A DNA stretch of 64,000 bases from Proteocatella sp041738345. GTDB taxonomy: Bacteria; Bacillota; Clostridia; Peptostreptococcales; Filifactoraceae. The position numbers and the translations under genes are program-made. The stretch covers positions 235,277 to 299,276 of the forward strand of contig JBGSPX010000059.1 of assembly GCA_041738345.1 (NCBI GenBank), read 5' to 3'. The stretch's first letter is position 1. Every line of letters begins with the position of its first letter. The notes below the pieces were generated by a model. The model had not been told where the DNA came from. It ran no database searches and saw nothing but the letters and a program-made list of their open reading frames with translations. Below are positions 8,880 through 16,747 of this stretch, piece by piece.

Positions 8880-9625
8880 TTTTACTTTATACCGAAATTT
8901 TGAAGACTCGCCGAAAAAAACTACCAGTTCTAATACTTTCTTTAACGCTAACAGAACTACTCTGGGGACTATGGGCTTTTTCAAATTCAAGTAACCAAGA
9001 GCTTGCTCAAGGTTGGAAGTGCATAGTATATCAGTTCACTATACTAAACTGCATAATCCTTCCAGTTTCAATCGCTGTACTCGCATCAAGGATATGCAGC
9101 ATAGAACATCCTGGAAATGCGCTTCGGCTGATAAAAAGCCTTATGCCCAGCAGTAAGATATTTGATATAAAATTCTTATATAGCAGTCTTTATATAATGC
9201 TTATACTGATCATTCAAATAAGCTTTATGATTATTCTTGGAAATTTAAAACACTTTGAAGATGCTTTTTCTATGAGAATTTTTGTATATTATTTTATTTT
9301 TAATATGCTGGTAAGTTTGACTATTTTGGCCTTACAACAGACCCTATCTTTAATTTTTGAAAATCAAATAATTTCAGTATCAGTAGGTCTTTTAGGAAGT
9401 TTTTTGGGATTATTCTCCCTATTTCTTTCAAATGGACTAAGCAAGCTTATAATATGGGCCTATTATGGAATTCTTCTACTAGTTCATATGGATTGGACTC
9501 CAGCTGATAGAAGTGTGATTTATTACTATGCTCCTCTAGATTGGCAGAATATTTTCTTACTATTATTTATATTTCTTGTAACCTATTCTGGAGGGAAAGC
9601 TCTATTTATTAGAAAGGATGTATAG
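8876..9625 (+). CDS. Lantibiotic-immunity ABC transporter permease (MutE/EpiE-like)
   Basis: Integral membrane protein of 249 residues with six predicted helices, starting MILLYTEILKTRRKKLP, the short cytoplasmic lead typical of this permease family (ABC-2 like). It overlaps the ATPase gene (ATGA) and is followed with no gap by a second permease. The family pairs two unlike permeases with one ATPase. No catalytic motif is expected. Assignment depends on hydropathy, position and the recognisable start; the MutE subclass is likely but not proven. Confidence 0.8.
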   Translation: MILLYTEILKTRRKKLPVLILSLTLTELLWGLWAFSNSSNQELAQGWKCIVYQFTILNCIILPVSIAVLASRICSIEHPGNALRLIKSLMPSSKIFDIKFLYSSLYIMLILIIQISFMIILGNLKHFEDAFSMRIFVYYFIFNMLVSLTILALQQTLSLIFENQIISVSVGLLGSFLGLFSLFLSNGLSKLIIWAYYGILLLVHMDWTPADRSVIYYYAPLDWQNIFLLLFIFLVTYSGGKALFIRKDV

Positions 9626-10360
9626 ATGTTTCCAATTGTGTTAAACTCAGAACTAAAAAAACTAAAACGAAGCCCGATATGGCTTGTATTATTTACGCTT
9701 CCTGCTATTCCAGCGTTTATAGGAACCTTTAACTATATTCAAAACATCTCCATCTTGCAAGATGGTTGGTACAGTTTATGGACTCAACACACTCTATTTA
9801 CTTGTTATTTTTTTATGCCTCCTATGATTGCATGCTTCTGCGCCTATCTTCTAAGGCTAGAGCATAATGGCACCAACTGGAACCGCCTTTTAAGCATGCC
9901 TATCGCTCCACATACTATTTTCTTTTCAAAATTAACTATAGTATCACTCTTAATTGTTATAAGTCAAATATGGACTGGAACTCTATTTATATTATGTGGG
10001 AAAATAGTTGGGCTTTCTGCAAATCTCCCTAAAGAGCTGGTATCATGGCTTAGCTGTGGTGCTCTTGGGTGTATATCGATAGCTTCAGTTCAGCTATTTA
10101 TATCCCTAAAATTTAAAAGCTTTGCATTTCCTGTGGCACTTGCATTTATCGGTGGTGTATTTGGGCTTGCAATAAATGCAAAAGGGTTTGGTGCATATTA
10201 CCCTTACTCATTAATGTGTGTAGGAATGAGAGCCAATCATCCCGGAGGCGCTATGAGTTGCAGCATCTTCCAATTTATCGTAAGTAATTTTATTTTTATA
10301 ATAATTCCTTCGATATTATCCGTACTTTTTTTAAGTTTTTCAGATATAAGTACTGAATAA
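9626..10360 (+). CDS. Lantibiotic-immunity ABC transporter permease (MutG/EpiG-like)
   Basis: Second membrane subunit, 244 residues and about six helices. It starts MFPIVLNSELKKLKRSPIWL, again the charged lead before helix 1, and contains LEHNGTNWNRLLSMPI, a loop typical of MutG-type permeases. Its ATG follows directly after the stop of the first permease, so translation is coupled. Would form the heteromeric transmembrane channel with the 8876-9625 product. No obvious terminator follows before the next promoter at 10386. Confidence 0.8.
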   Translation: MFPIVLNSELKKLKRSPIWLVLFTLPAIPAFIGTFNYIQNISILQDGWYSLWTQHTLFTCYFFMPPMIACFCAYLLRLEHNGTNWNRLLSMPIAPHTIFFSKLTIVSLLIVISQIWTGTLFILCGKIVGLSANLPKELVSWLSCGALGCISIASVQLFISLKFKSFAFPVALAFIGGVFGLAINAKGFGAYYPYSLMCVGMRANHPGGAMSCSIFQFIVSNFIFIIIPSILSVLFLSFSDISTE

Positions 10361-10385
10361 TTTCTTGCAAAACGCATTCTTGGGC

Positions 10386-10415
10386 TTGCAAAGATATGCT
10401 CTTTTCGTATATAAT
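10386..10415 (+). promoter_or_regulatory. Promoter of folT-fhs
   Basis: TTGCAA (10386-10391), 18-base spacer, TATAAT (10410-10415). The expected start near 10422 coincides with the 5' end of the THF riboswitch. Confidence 0.7.
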
Positions 10416-10423
10416 ATCCATAA

Positions 10424-10540
10424 ATGCAGAGTAGGTATTATGCGTTAAGTGCTACAGAGATGGGAAGTTGCTCTGTGGACGAAGGACATACTCAAATCTC
10501 AAGGGTATTGTCTGCGATGTAATACTGCGTCCGCTGAGGA
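10424..10540 (+). promoter_or_regulatory. Tetrahydrofolate (THF) riboswitch
   Basis: Contains the diagnostic folT-motif blocks AGAGTAGGTATTATGCGTTA (10428-10447), AGTGCTACAGAGATGGGAAG, the GGACGAAGG segment and the 3' strand TAATACTGCGTCCGCTGAGG. GTATTA (10434-) pairs with TAATAC (10519-) in the P1/P2 region. The 3' strand runs straight into the ribosome site GAGGAGG of folT (10536-10542), and there is no terminator, so control should be at translation initiation. Confidence 0.92.
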
Positions 10541-10546
10541 GGAAAA

Positions 10547-11098
10547 ATGAATAAAAGTATTAACACAGTGAATGTGCGAGCAAAAAGAGGGAGCAATGTA
10601 CAGGCCTTAGTTTTTAGTGCACTTCTTGTTGCTTCAAGTGTTGTTTTTACCAGATTTTTAGGCTTTATGGCCTTTGGTGGTGCGGTAAGGATAAGCTTTG
10701 GTGGGCTTCCAATTGCACTTGCTGGAGCTTTGCTTGGCCCTTTCTGGGGTGGAATGACTGGTATGGTAGCTGATCTTTTGGGAGCGACGCTTTTCCCACA
10801 AGGCGCTTATTTCCCTGGTTTTACCTTGACCTCAACTTTACTTGGAGTTATTCCAGGAATTGTACTTTACTCAAGAAAGCCATCTATGAAATGGATTGCG
10901 CTTTCGTGTCTTTTAAGTGCCGTTATATGCTCACTTGTACTCAATACATTTTGGCTGACAATACTTTTGAAAAAAGGTTTTTTGGTACTTTTACCTACAA
11001 GAACAGTTTCTGCGCTAACGATTGCAACTATTGAAGCTGTACTTCTGAAAGTACTACTTACTGCTTTTTATGGCAGGATTGGAAAACTGAAAAATTAA
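10547..11098 (+). CDS. folT: Folate ECF transporter, substrate-binding (S) component
   Basis: Membrane S-component that captures folate/THF and docks onto a shared ECF energising module that is not encoded here. 183 residues, about six helices, with the typical conserved blocks VRISFGGLPIALAGALLGPF, WGGMTGMVADLLG and PGFTLTSTLLGVIPG. A positively charged ~19-residue lead precedes helix 1. Placement directly behind a THF riboswitch matches the known FolT association. fhs follows 57 bp downstream and probably shares the transcript, linking folate supply with one-carbon use. Confidence 0.92.
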   Translation: MNKSINTVNVRAKRGSNVQALVFSALLVASSVVFTRFLGFMAFGGAVRISFGGLPIALAGALLGPFWGGMTGMVADLLGATLFPQGAYFPGFTLTSTLLGVIPGIVLYSRKPSMKWIALSCLLSAVICSLVLNTFWLTILLKKGFLVLLPTRTVSALTIATIEAVLLKVLLTAFYGRIGKLKN

Positions 11099-11155
11099 GA
11101 CTATTATTTAGAACTATTATGGGAACTATTGATTAGTTAATTTTAGGAGGCGATT

Positions 11156-12835
11156 ATGAGTTTTAAATCTGATATTGAAATTGCACAAGAAGCAGTTCCT
11201 TGTGATATAAGGGAAATTGCTAAAAAGCTTGGTCTTTGTGAAGATGACCTTGAGCTTTATGGAAAGTATAAGGCAAAGCTAGACTATAATCTACTTAAGA
11301 AGTCAAGTGCTAAGAAAGCGAAGCTCATACTTACTACCGCTATAAATCCAACTCCTGCTGGTGAAGGAAAAACAACCACTACTATAGGCCTTTCTGATGC
11401 GCTTTCCAGGCTTGGAAAAAATACGATGGTCGCACTTAGAGAACCCTCTTTAGGTCCAGTTTTTGGAGTTAAGGGTGGCGCAGCTGGTGGTGGCTATGCA
11501 CAGGTTATTCCTATGGAAGATATAAACCTTCATTTTACTGGTGATTTTCATGCTATAGGGGCTGCAAACAATCTTTTAGCGGCACTTATAGATAATCATA
11601 TACATCAGGGAAATGCCCTTGATATAGATATTAGAAGAATTACATGGAAGCGTTGTATGGATATGAACGACCGTCAGCTTCGATTTATTACAGATGGACT
11701 TGGTGGAAAAGCTAATGGAATGCCTAGAGAAGATGGGTTTGATATAACGGTAGCCTCTGAAGTAATGGCAGCTTTTTGTTTAGCTAATGATATATCAGAT
11801 TTAAAAGAGCGCCTTGGTAAAATAATAATTGGCTATTCTAGAAGTGGCAGTCCTATTACTGCAGGTCAATTAGAGGCTAATGGTGCTATGGCTGCGCTTT
11901 TAAAGGATGCGCTTAAACCTAATCTTGTTCAGACTCTTGAAAAAACCCCTGCGTTTATACATGGGGGCCCATTCGCTAATATTGCGCATGGCTGTAACTC
12001 TGTAATTGCTACTAAGATGGCTATGCACTTTGCTGATTATGTAGTTACAGAAGCTGGTTTTGGAGCTGATTTAGGCGCTGAAAAATTTATAGATATAAAA
12101 TGTCGTATGGCAGATATAAAGCCTGATGCCGTAGTAATTGTAGCTACTGTAAGAGCGCTTAAATACAATGGCGGCGTTAAAAAAGATATGCTTGGCGAAG
12201 AGAATTTAGAAGCACTTGAAAATGGACTTCCAAATCTTCTAAAACATGTCGAAAATATAACTCAAGTTTTCAAATTGCCTGCAGTAGTGGCTATAAACCG
12301 TTTCCCACTTGATACTGAGGCTGAACTTGAACTCGTACGTCAAAAATGTAGTGAACTTGGCGTAAATGTAGCGCTTTCTGAGGTTTGGGCAAAAGGCGGT
12401 GAAGGTGGCGAGGAGCTTGCTAAACAGGTGCTTTCACTTATTGAAAATGCATCTTCTGATAATTTTGAATATGCATATGACCTTGAACTTGGCCTAAAGG
12501 ATAAGATAGAAACTATCGCAAAAAGAATTTATGGCGCAGATGGTGTGGATTATCTTCCAGCTGCCCTTAAACAGATTGCTGAAATTGAAGCCCTAGGGTT
12601 TTCAAAGGTACCTGTATGTATGGCTAAAACTCAGTATTCTTTAACCGATGACCAAACTAAACTAGGTCGACCTCAAGGATTTAGAATAACTGTTAAAAAT
12701 GTAAAAATATCTGCCGGTGCAGGTTTTGCCGTAGTCCTTACAGGTGAGATTATGACCATGCCAGGGCTTCCAAAAGTTCCTGCGGCTAATAGAATAGATG
12801 TAGATGAAAATGGAAAAATAGCAGGATTATTCTAA
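11156..12835 (+). CDS. fhs: Formate-tetrahydrofolate ligase
   Basis: ATP-dependent activation of formate to 10-formyl-THF, the first methyl-branch step of the Wood-Ljungdahl pathway and a source of one-carbon units. 559 residues, the usual length. The P-loop TPAGEGKTTTTIGL is at about residue 62-75, followed by REPSLGPVFGVKGGAAGGGYAQV, EAGFGADLGAEKF and the C-terminal FAVVLTGEIMTMPGLPK. AGGAGG lies 6 bases before the ATG. Ends in a strong terminator. Its presence fits acetogenesis or amino-acid/purine fermentation; it does not by itself prove acetogenesis. Confidence 0.97.
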   Translation: MSFKSDIEIAQEAVPCDIREIAKKLGLCEDDLELYGKYKAKLDYNLLKKSSAKKAKLILTTAINPTPAGEGKTTTTIGLSDALSRLGKNTMVALREPSLGPVFGVKGGAAGGGYAQVIPMEDINLHFTGDFHAIGAANNLLAALIDNHIHQGNALDIDIRRITWKRCMDMNDRQLRFITDGLGGKANGMPREDGFDITVASEVMAAFCLANDISDLKERLGKIIIGYSRSGSPITAGQLEANGAMAALLKDALKPNLVQTLEKTPAFIHGGPFANIAHGCNSVIATKMAMHFADYVVTEAGFGADLGAEKFIDIKCRMADIKPDAVVIVATVRALKYNGGVKKDMLGEENLEALENGLPNLLKHVENITQVFKLPAVVAINRFPLDTEAELELVRQKCSELGVNVALSEVWAKGGEGGEELAKQVLSLIENASSDNFEYAYDLELGLKDKIETIAKRIYGADGVDYLPAALKQIAEIEALGFSKVPVCMAKTQYSLTDDQTKLGRPQGFRITVKNVKISAGAGFAVVLTGEIMTMPGLPKVPAANRIDVDENGKIAGLF

Positions 12836-12858
12836 CCATAGATATATTTTAAAATTAA

Positions 12859-12884
12859 GGTGGCAAATTTTGCCATCTTTTTTT
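12859..12884 (+). terminator. Terminator of folT-fhs
   Basis: GGTGGCA (12859-12865) pairs with TGCCATC (12871-12877; includes one G-U pair) around a short AATTT loop, followed by seven T residues. Confidence 0.85.
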
Positions 12885-12887
12885 GGC

Positions 12888-12916
12888 AAAAAAAAAGCGA
12901 CATAGTCGCTTTTTTA
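12888..12916. terminator. Bidirectional terminator
   Basis: GCGAC-ATA-GTCGC (12897-12909) flanked by a nine-A run on the left and a seven-T run on the right, so it works on both strands. It backs up the fhs terminator and ends the chemoreceptor gene transcribed from the right. Confidence 0.85.
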
Positions 12917-12946
12917 AAATGACGCTGCCTACTGGCAACCTCTTTA

Positions 12947-14929
12947 TTATCCTATTTCGTTAAATTCAATACCTTCTTTTAAGGTGAATTTTGCAATTTC
13001 CTCTTGAAGTATACTTGATTGACTTGAAAGTTCTTCACTCGCTGCGGCGCTTTCTTCCGCTGTGGCTGAATTTGCTTGTACTACAGATGAAATTTGGTTA
13101 ACTCCATTTGTAATCTGTGCAATCGTACTAGCCTGTGCTTGAGATGCATTTGTAATTTCTTCTACTGCCGAAATTACTTGTTCTGCATTTTCTGCCACTT
13201 GCTCTATTGCCTCTGCCGTCTCTTTTGCTATACTTGTCCCATCATTTACTGATCTTACTGTATCTTCTATAAGCATTGTAGTGTCTTTTGCCGCTTCTGC
13301 CGATTTTCCTGCTAGATTTCTCACTTCATCTGCAACTACTGCAAAGCCTTTGCCTGCTTCGCCTGCTCTTGCCGCCTCTACGGCTGCATTAAGTGCTAGA
13401 ATATTCGTTTGAAACGCAATATCTTCTATCACTTTTATTATCTTGTGTATCTCTACAGATTTGTCAGATATATCATTTATAGACACCATCATCTTCTGCA
13501 TTTTCTGATTAGTATTCTCTAGTTCACTTCCAACAGATGAGGTTATATTATTTACCTTTTGCGCATTTTCTGCATTTTTTTGAATTTTATCTGAAATCTC
13601 AGTTATAGCTGCAGATAATTCCTCTATTGAGCTTGCTTGTTCTGAAGCTCCTTCTGCTAAAGTTTGGGCACTCGCTGATACCTGCTCTGCTCCCGCATTT
13701 ACTTGTTCTGCTGAACCCTTTATATTTCCAAGTGTATGACTTAATGAAACCGCAATATTCAGAATTGAATCCTCTATCGGTTTAAATACCCCTGGATATT
13801 CTCTGTCTCTATGAAGGTCAAAATAACCCTCTGACAGTTTTTCAAGTCCTCTTGAAGCATCTTCTATTATATCCTTTGTAAAGCTGCTCATAGTTCTTAT
13901 ACTATCTGCTAGCACACCAAGTTCATCCTCAGACTGATGTGTAACTACTACATCATAATCCCCTACTGCCATTTGCTTAGCTGCAAGCTCTATTTCAGTT
14001 ATAGGTGCTGTTATTTTTGCCGTAAATCTTATTATCATAAGCGCTGCAAGTACAAAGAATGCTGCTGATATAGCTAGACATAAAATAGCTGTCATATAAA
14101 TTTGCTTCATAAATTCATACTTTTCTACAGAAACTCCCATTACCCATTTAGTCCCTTCTATCGGTACAAAGAAACCTAGGAATTTAGTTTTATTATAGGT
14201 ATACTCTCCATTCGAAACTTCTCCATTCAAAGCTTTTTGCTCAATTTCCGCCAAAGCTTTGAGCTTAGAATCAGATTTTGCAGCTTCTATCATATTCTCT
14301 TGCTTCGCTACAACCTGTTCATCTTCAAAAGCTATCGTAGTTCCATTCTCATCCAATATAAGTGCTACTCCTGTTTCCCCTACATCTATCTTCTCTGTCA
14401 TTCTTGAAAGGAACATTGCATCCATTTTGGCATAAGCTACTCCTACAACTTTCGTGTTATAAAGACCATCCTTCCATAGTGGTGCAGTTACTATAATAAC
14501 TTGTCTTGAGCCATCTAATACAGGTGACGATATGTAAGTTTCACCTTTCATAGCCGTTTCAAATGATTCCGTTCCAGAAATACTTCCATTCATAAGTGTC
14601 TGCCCACTACTATCTGATACATCAAGCGCTAACATCTTATATCGCTCTATCTTGGTGTCAATTATCTCCATTTTTGCTTTTTTTGAGATATTTGGATTCG
14701 AAAGCCTTGCAATCGCTCCAATCTCGTTTATTGCACTCCTTGTAGCTACAAGCCTATTTTCAATCGCAAGTGCACCTGTTTCTACAGTTTCTTCCATAAC
14801 TTTGTATAGCGTATTTTCAGTATTTTTTACACTTAAAATACTAAAAATCGCAGATACCGTTCCTAACGATATTAACAAAATTGCTAAAACTATCGACAAA
14901 ATTTTAGCTTTTATGCTCGTAATTTTCAT
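12947..14929 (-). CDS. Methyl-accepting chemotaxis protein with Cache sensor
   Basis: Membrane chemoreceptor, 660 residues from this start. Helix 1 at ~8-28, a ~245-residue extracytoplasmic dCache-type ligand domain (two PAS-like lobes; the WKDGLYNTKVVGVAYAKMD and WVMGVSVEKYEF strands are typical), helix 2 at ~280-302, HAMP region, then the signalling coiled coil. The highly conserved hairpin tip reads IAFQTNILALNAAVEAARAG followed by KGFAVVADEVRNLA. An upstream in-frame ATG at 14941 would place the ribosome site GGAGG inside the coding sequence, so the ATG at 14929 is the real start. Monocistronic; ligand unknown. Cache domains often bind amino or organic acids. Confidence 0.92.
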   Translation of the reverse strand: MKITSIKAKILSIVLAILLISLGTVSAIFSILSVKNTENTLYKVMEETVETGALAIENRLVATRSAINEIGAIARLSNPNISKKAKMEIIDTKIERYKMLALDVSDSSGQTLMNGSISGTESFETAMKGETYISSPVLDGSRQVIIVTAPLWKDGLYNTKVVGVAYAKMDAMFLSRMTEKIDVGETGVALILDENGTTIAFEDEQVVAKQENMIEAAKSDSKLKALAEIEQKALNGEVSNGEYTYNKTKFLGFFVPIEGTKWVMGVSVEKYEFMKQIYMTAILCLAISAAFFVLAALMIIRFTAKITAPITEIELAAKQMAVGDYDVVVTHQSEDELGVLADSIRTMSSFTKDIIEDASRGLEKLSEGYFDLHRDREYPGVFKPIEDSILNIAVSLSHTLGNIKGSAEQVNAGAEQVSASAQTLAEGASEQASSIEELSAAITEISDKIQKNAENAQKVNNITSSVGSELENTNQKMQKMMVSINDISDKSVEIHKIIKVIEDIAFQTNILALNAAVEAARAGEAGKGFAVVADEVRNLAGKSAEAAKDTTMLIEDTVRSVNDGTSIAKETAEAIEQVAENAEQVISAVEEITNASQAQASTIAQITNGVNQISSVVQANSATAEESAAASEELSSQSSILQEEIAKFTLKEGIEFNEIG

Positions 14930-14948
14930 AATTTCCTCCATTTTTCAT
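14904..14948 (-). other. Possible 14-codon leader reading frame overlapping the chemoreceptor start
   Basis: An ATG at 14948 has its own GGGGGG ribosome site and opens a 14-codon frame (MKNGGNYENYEHKS) that ends 26 bases inside the chemoreceptor gene in another frame. The block GGAAATTATGAAAA occurs twice in a row here, so a local duplication may have copied the initiation region. Expression is unknown. Confidence 0.25.
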
Positions 14949-15016
14949 AATTTCCCCCCATAACGTTTACTGTGTTTTTCATGAGATTGTTAAAAAAACG
15001 TTTTTCTTCCTCTATG

Positions 15017-15045
15017 ATTATAACTTATTCATGACTTTCAATCAA
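15017..15045 (-). promoter_or_regulatory. Promoter of the chemoreceptor gene
   Basis: On the minus strand TTGATT (15045-15040), 17-base spacer, TATAAT (15022-15017). The start would lie about 80 bases before the ATG. No flagellar sigma-factor (TAAA...GCCGATAA) motif was seen. Confidence 0.65.
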
Positions 15046-15117
15046 TAGAAAATATGCTAATTGTATAGAATTTTTTTAATATTTGAATTTAAACAAAAAA
15101 TTCTAATTCATTAACAA

Positions 15118-15155
15118 AAAAATAGAAAGTCCCAATATTTATGACTTTCTATTTT
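15118..15155 (-). terminator. Terminator of the double-cubane reductase gene
   Basis: AAAATAGAAAGTC (15118-15130) pairs with GACTTTCTATTTT (15143-15155) around a 12-base loop. The A- and T-rich stem ends make it usable on both strands. Confidence 0.7.
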
Positions 15156-15191
15156 CATATACACTTACATAATTTATTGATTCAAAAACAT

Positions 15192-16346
15192 CTAAAGCAT
15201 TTCTATAAATGCAGCCATTCTCGTATTAAGCTGCCCTATATCTGATTGTGAATAATCAGTTTCAATACTCATATATGGAATTTCTTTTTCGCCATTTACG
15301 AAACGTTTGATTTTTAAAGTTTCTACTGCATAAGTGTGACAGGCTTGAAGAATTACATCTACTACACCATCTGCCTGATACTCATCTATCATTCTATTTA
15401 AAAGGTCTATTCTATTTGGGTTTGGAGTCATACATGAACATCCTATATTTAGGTATTTATCTGCAAGAGCTTCATATACATCTTCATTAGTTTCATCTAC
15501 CAAACGGTCTATCGCTTTCGCTCCCATACAGTTTTCAAATGCTACTACATAAGCTCCATTATCTTCAATAGCTTTCACAACTTTTTCTGTAACCCCACCT
15601 ATTGGACATCCAGTTATAACTATTCTAGGTTTAGGATCAAGTCTTTTGCCTTCTTCATACTCTTTTTTTACTCTCTCTGTAAGCTCTGCTACTTCTTTTA
15701 TAGTATCATTTTTGTCAAATTTAAAAGTGCTTCCATAAAGAACTTTTAATATATCTTGGCCTGTAAGTGCTGGCGGATTAAGCTGTCCTAATTCATAGAA
15801 TCCTTTTAAAGACTTTCTTTCTTTATTTTTTAAAACTATAGCTTCTCTTACAGCTTCGTCCGTTATCTTAACATCAAATTTATTTTCTAAAATCCCTTTA
15901 AGTTTAACTATTTCACTTTTCCAAAGTTCAAACCCTTCTTTAGACGCTTGACTATTTGGAAGTTCCATTACATGCACATCCTTAAATTCACCCATATATT
16001 CGTACATTTTTTTCTTTCCGTCACAAGTAGTTTCGCCTACTACTATATCTGAAAAATAGAAAAATGGACATTTATCTGTTTTCCCAAATCCATAGCTTGA
16101 CTTTATAAGTGGACATAGATTTTTTGGAAGGTCTGTCTCTGCTTCTTGGATAGTTTCATCTGATGTAGCACAAAGTGAAACTACTGCCGCCCCCATAGCT
16201 AGAGGTAATTCCTGAGGCATATATGTACAAAATGTACCTACCATAGGAATGTCTTTTTCTTTAAGATTTTTAGCTGCTATAAATCCGTTTCTTCTCGCTT
16301 CTGCGAATCCTTCAAATATTTCTGGAAGGTCTTTTCTTAATTCCAT
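15192..16346 (-). CDS. Double-cubane-cluster anaerobic reductase (YjiM-type, HgdB/BcrC superfamily)
   Basis: 384 residues, cytoplasmic. Belongs to the 2-hydroxyacyl-CoA dehydratase / benzoyl-CoA reductase superfamily, specifically to the DCCP group that binds an [8Fe-9S] double-cubane cluster and reduces small molecules at low potential. Readable family blocks: VGTFCTYMPQELPLAMGA, CPLIKSSYGFGKTDKCPFFY, VVGETTCDGKKKMYEYMG, ITGCPIGGVTEKV and GCSCMTPNPNRI, with the cysteines in FCTYMP, LCPLIK, TTCDG and CMTPN as ligand candidates. It is close to E. coli YjiM in these blocks. The ATP-dependent activator (HgdC/YjiL-type) normally encoded next to it is absent from this locus, so it must be elsewhere. 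Physiological substrate is unknown. Confidence 0.9.
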   Translation of the reverse strand: MELRKDLPEIFEGFAEARRNGFIAAKNLKEKDIPMVGTFCTYMPQELPLAMGAAVVSLCATSDETIQEAETDLPKNLCPLIKSSYGFGKTDKCPFFYFSDIVVGETTCDGKKKMYEYMGEFKDVHVMELPNSQASKEGFELWKSEIVKLKGILENKFDVKITDEAVREAIVLKNKERKSLKGFYELGQLNPPALTGQDILKVLYGSTFKFDKNDTIKEVAELTERVKKEYEEGKRLDPKPRIVITGCPIGGVTEKVVKAIEDNGAYVVAFENCMGAKAIDRLVDETNEDVYEALADKYLNIGCSCMTPNPNRIDLLNRMIDEYQADGVVDVILQACHTYAVETLKIKRFVNGEKEIPYMSIETDYSQSDIGQLNTRMAAFIEML

Positions 16347-16390
16347 TTTAATTCTCCTTCTGTATTTAAAATTTTATATAAAATCCCCCA

Positions 16391-16418
16391 TTTATAAGCT
16401 TATTCTATCTTAGGGCAA
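16391..16418 (-). promoter_or_regulatory. Possible promoter of the double-cubane reductase gene
   Basis: TTGCCC (16418-16413), 16-base spacer, TATAAA (16396-16391) on the minus strand, about 40 bases before the ATG at 16346. The rest of 16419-16529 is A+T rich with no other feature that I can recognise. Confidence 0.4.
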
Positions 16419-16529
16419 TGTAAGTGTCTAATAGAAATACTCTATCATTGCCATTAAATTTACTTATAATTATGATTAATCCTTTCCTTATATAATATAT
16501 TCCTTTCGCTTAGTTTATTAAACTTTTCA

Positions 16530-16558
16530 TTGACTTTTTCCTTATAACTTGATATAAT
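16530..16558 (+). promoter_or_regulatory. Promoter of SRP RNA (and probably dnaX)
   Basis: TTGACT (16530-16535), 17-base spacer, TATAAT (16553-16558): a near-consensus sigma-A promoter. The predicted start is 16565, exactly where the SRP RNA begins. Confidence 0.85.
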
Positions 16559-16565
16559 ATCTTTT

Positions 16566-16668
16566 GTCCCAGCAGGCCTTTGCAACAGGAGCCGGTGAAC
16601 CGTGTCAGGACCGGAAGGTAGCAGCACTAAGCCGTAACTCTTGTGTGCCGAAGTAACCTGCTGGGGCT
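16566..16668 (+). ncRNA. ffs: Signal recognition particle RNA, small bacterial type (4.5S-like)
   Basis: About 103 nt. The ends CCCAGCAGG (16568-16576) and CCTGCTGGGG (16657-16666) pair. The apical domain-IV loop reads GTGTCAGGACCGGAAGGTAGCAGCAC, holding the symmetric-loop bases and GGAA tetraloop that bind Ffh and FtsY. A run of nine T residues (16668-16676) ends it. It lacks the Alu domain found in the ~270-nt Bacillus form. Location directly before dnaX is a classic Firmicutes arrangement. Confidence 0.95.
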
Positions 16669-16747
16669 TTTTTTTTGCCCTATTTTACTATATAATATAC
16701 GTAAACTTAAATATAAACGGAGGACACTGGATATCAGTGATTTAATT

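Noticed and set aside
16643..16747. N-terminal extension of DnaX from an ATG at 16643
   Set aside because: The extension begins within the SRP RNA and its terminator; family members start at MKQALYRIYRP.
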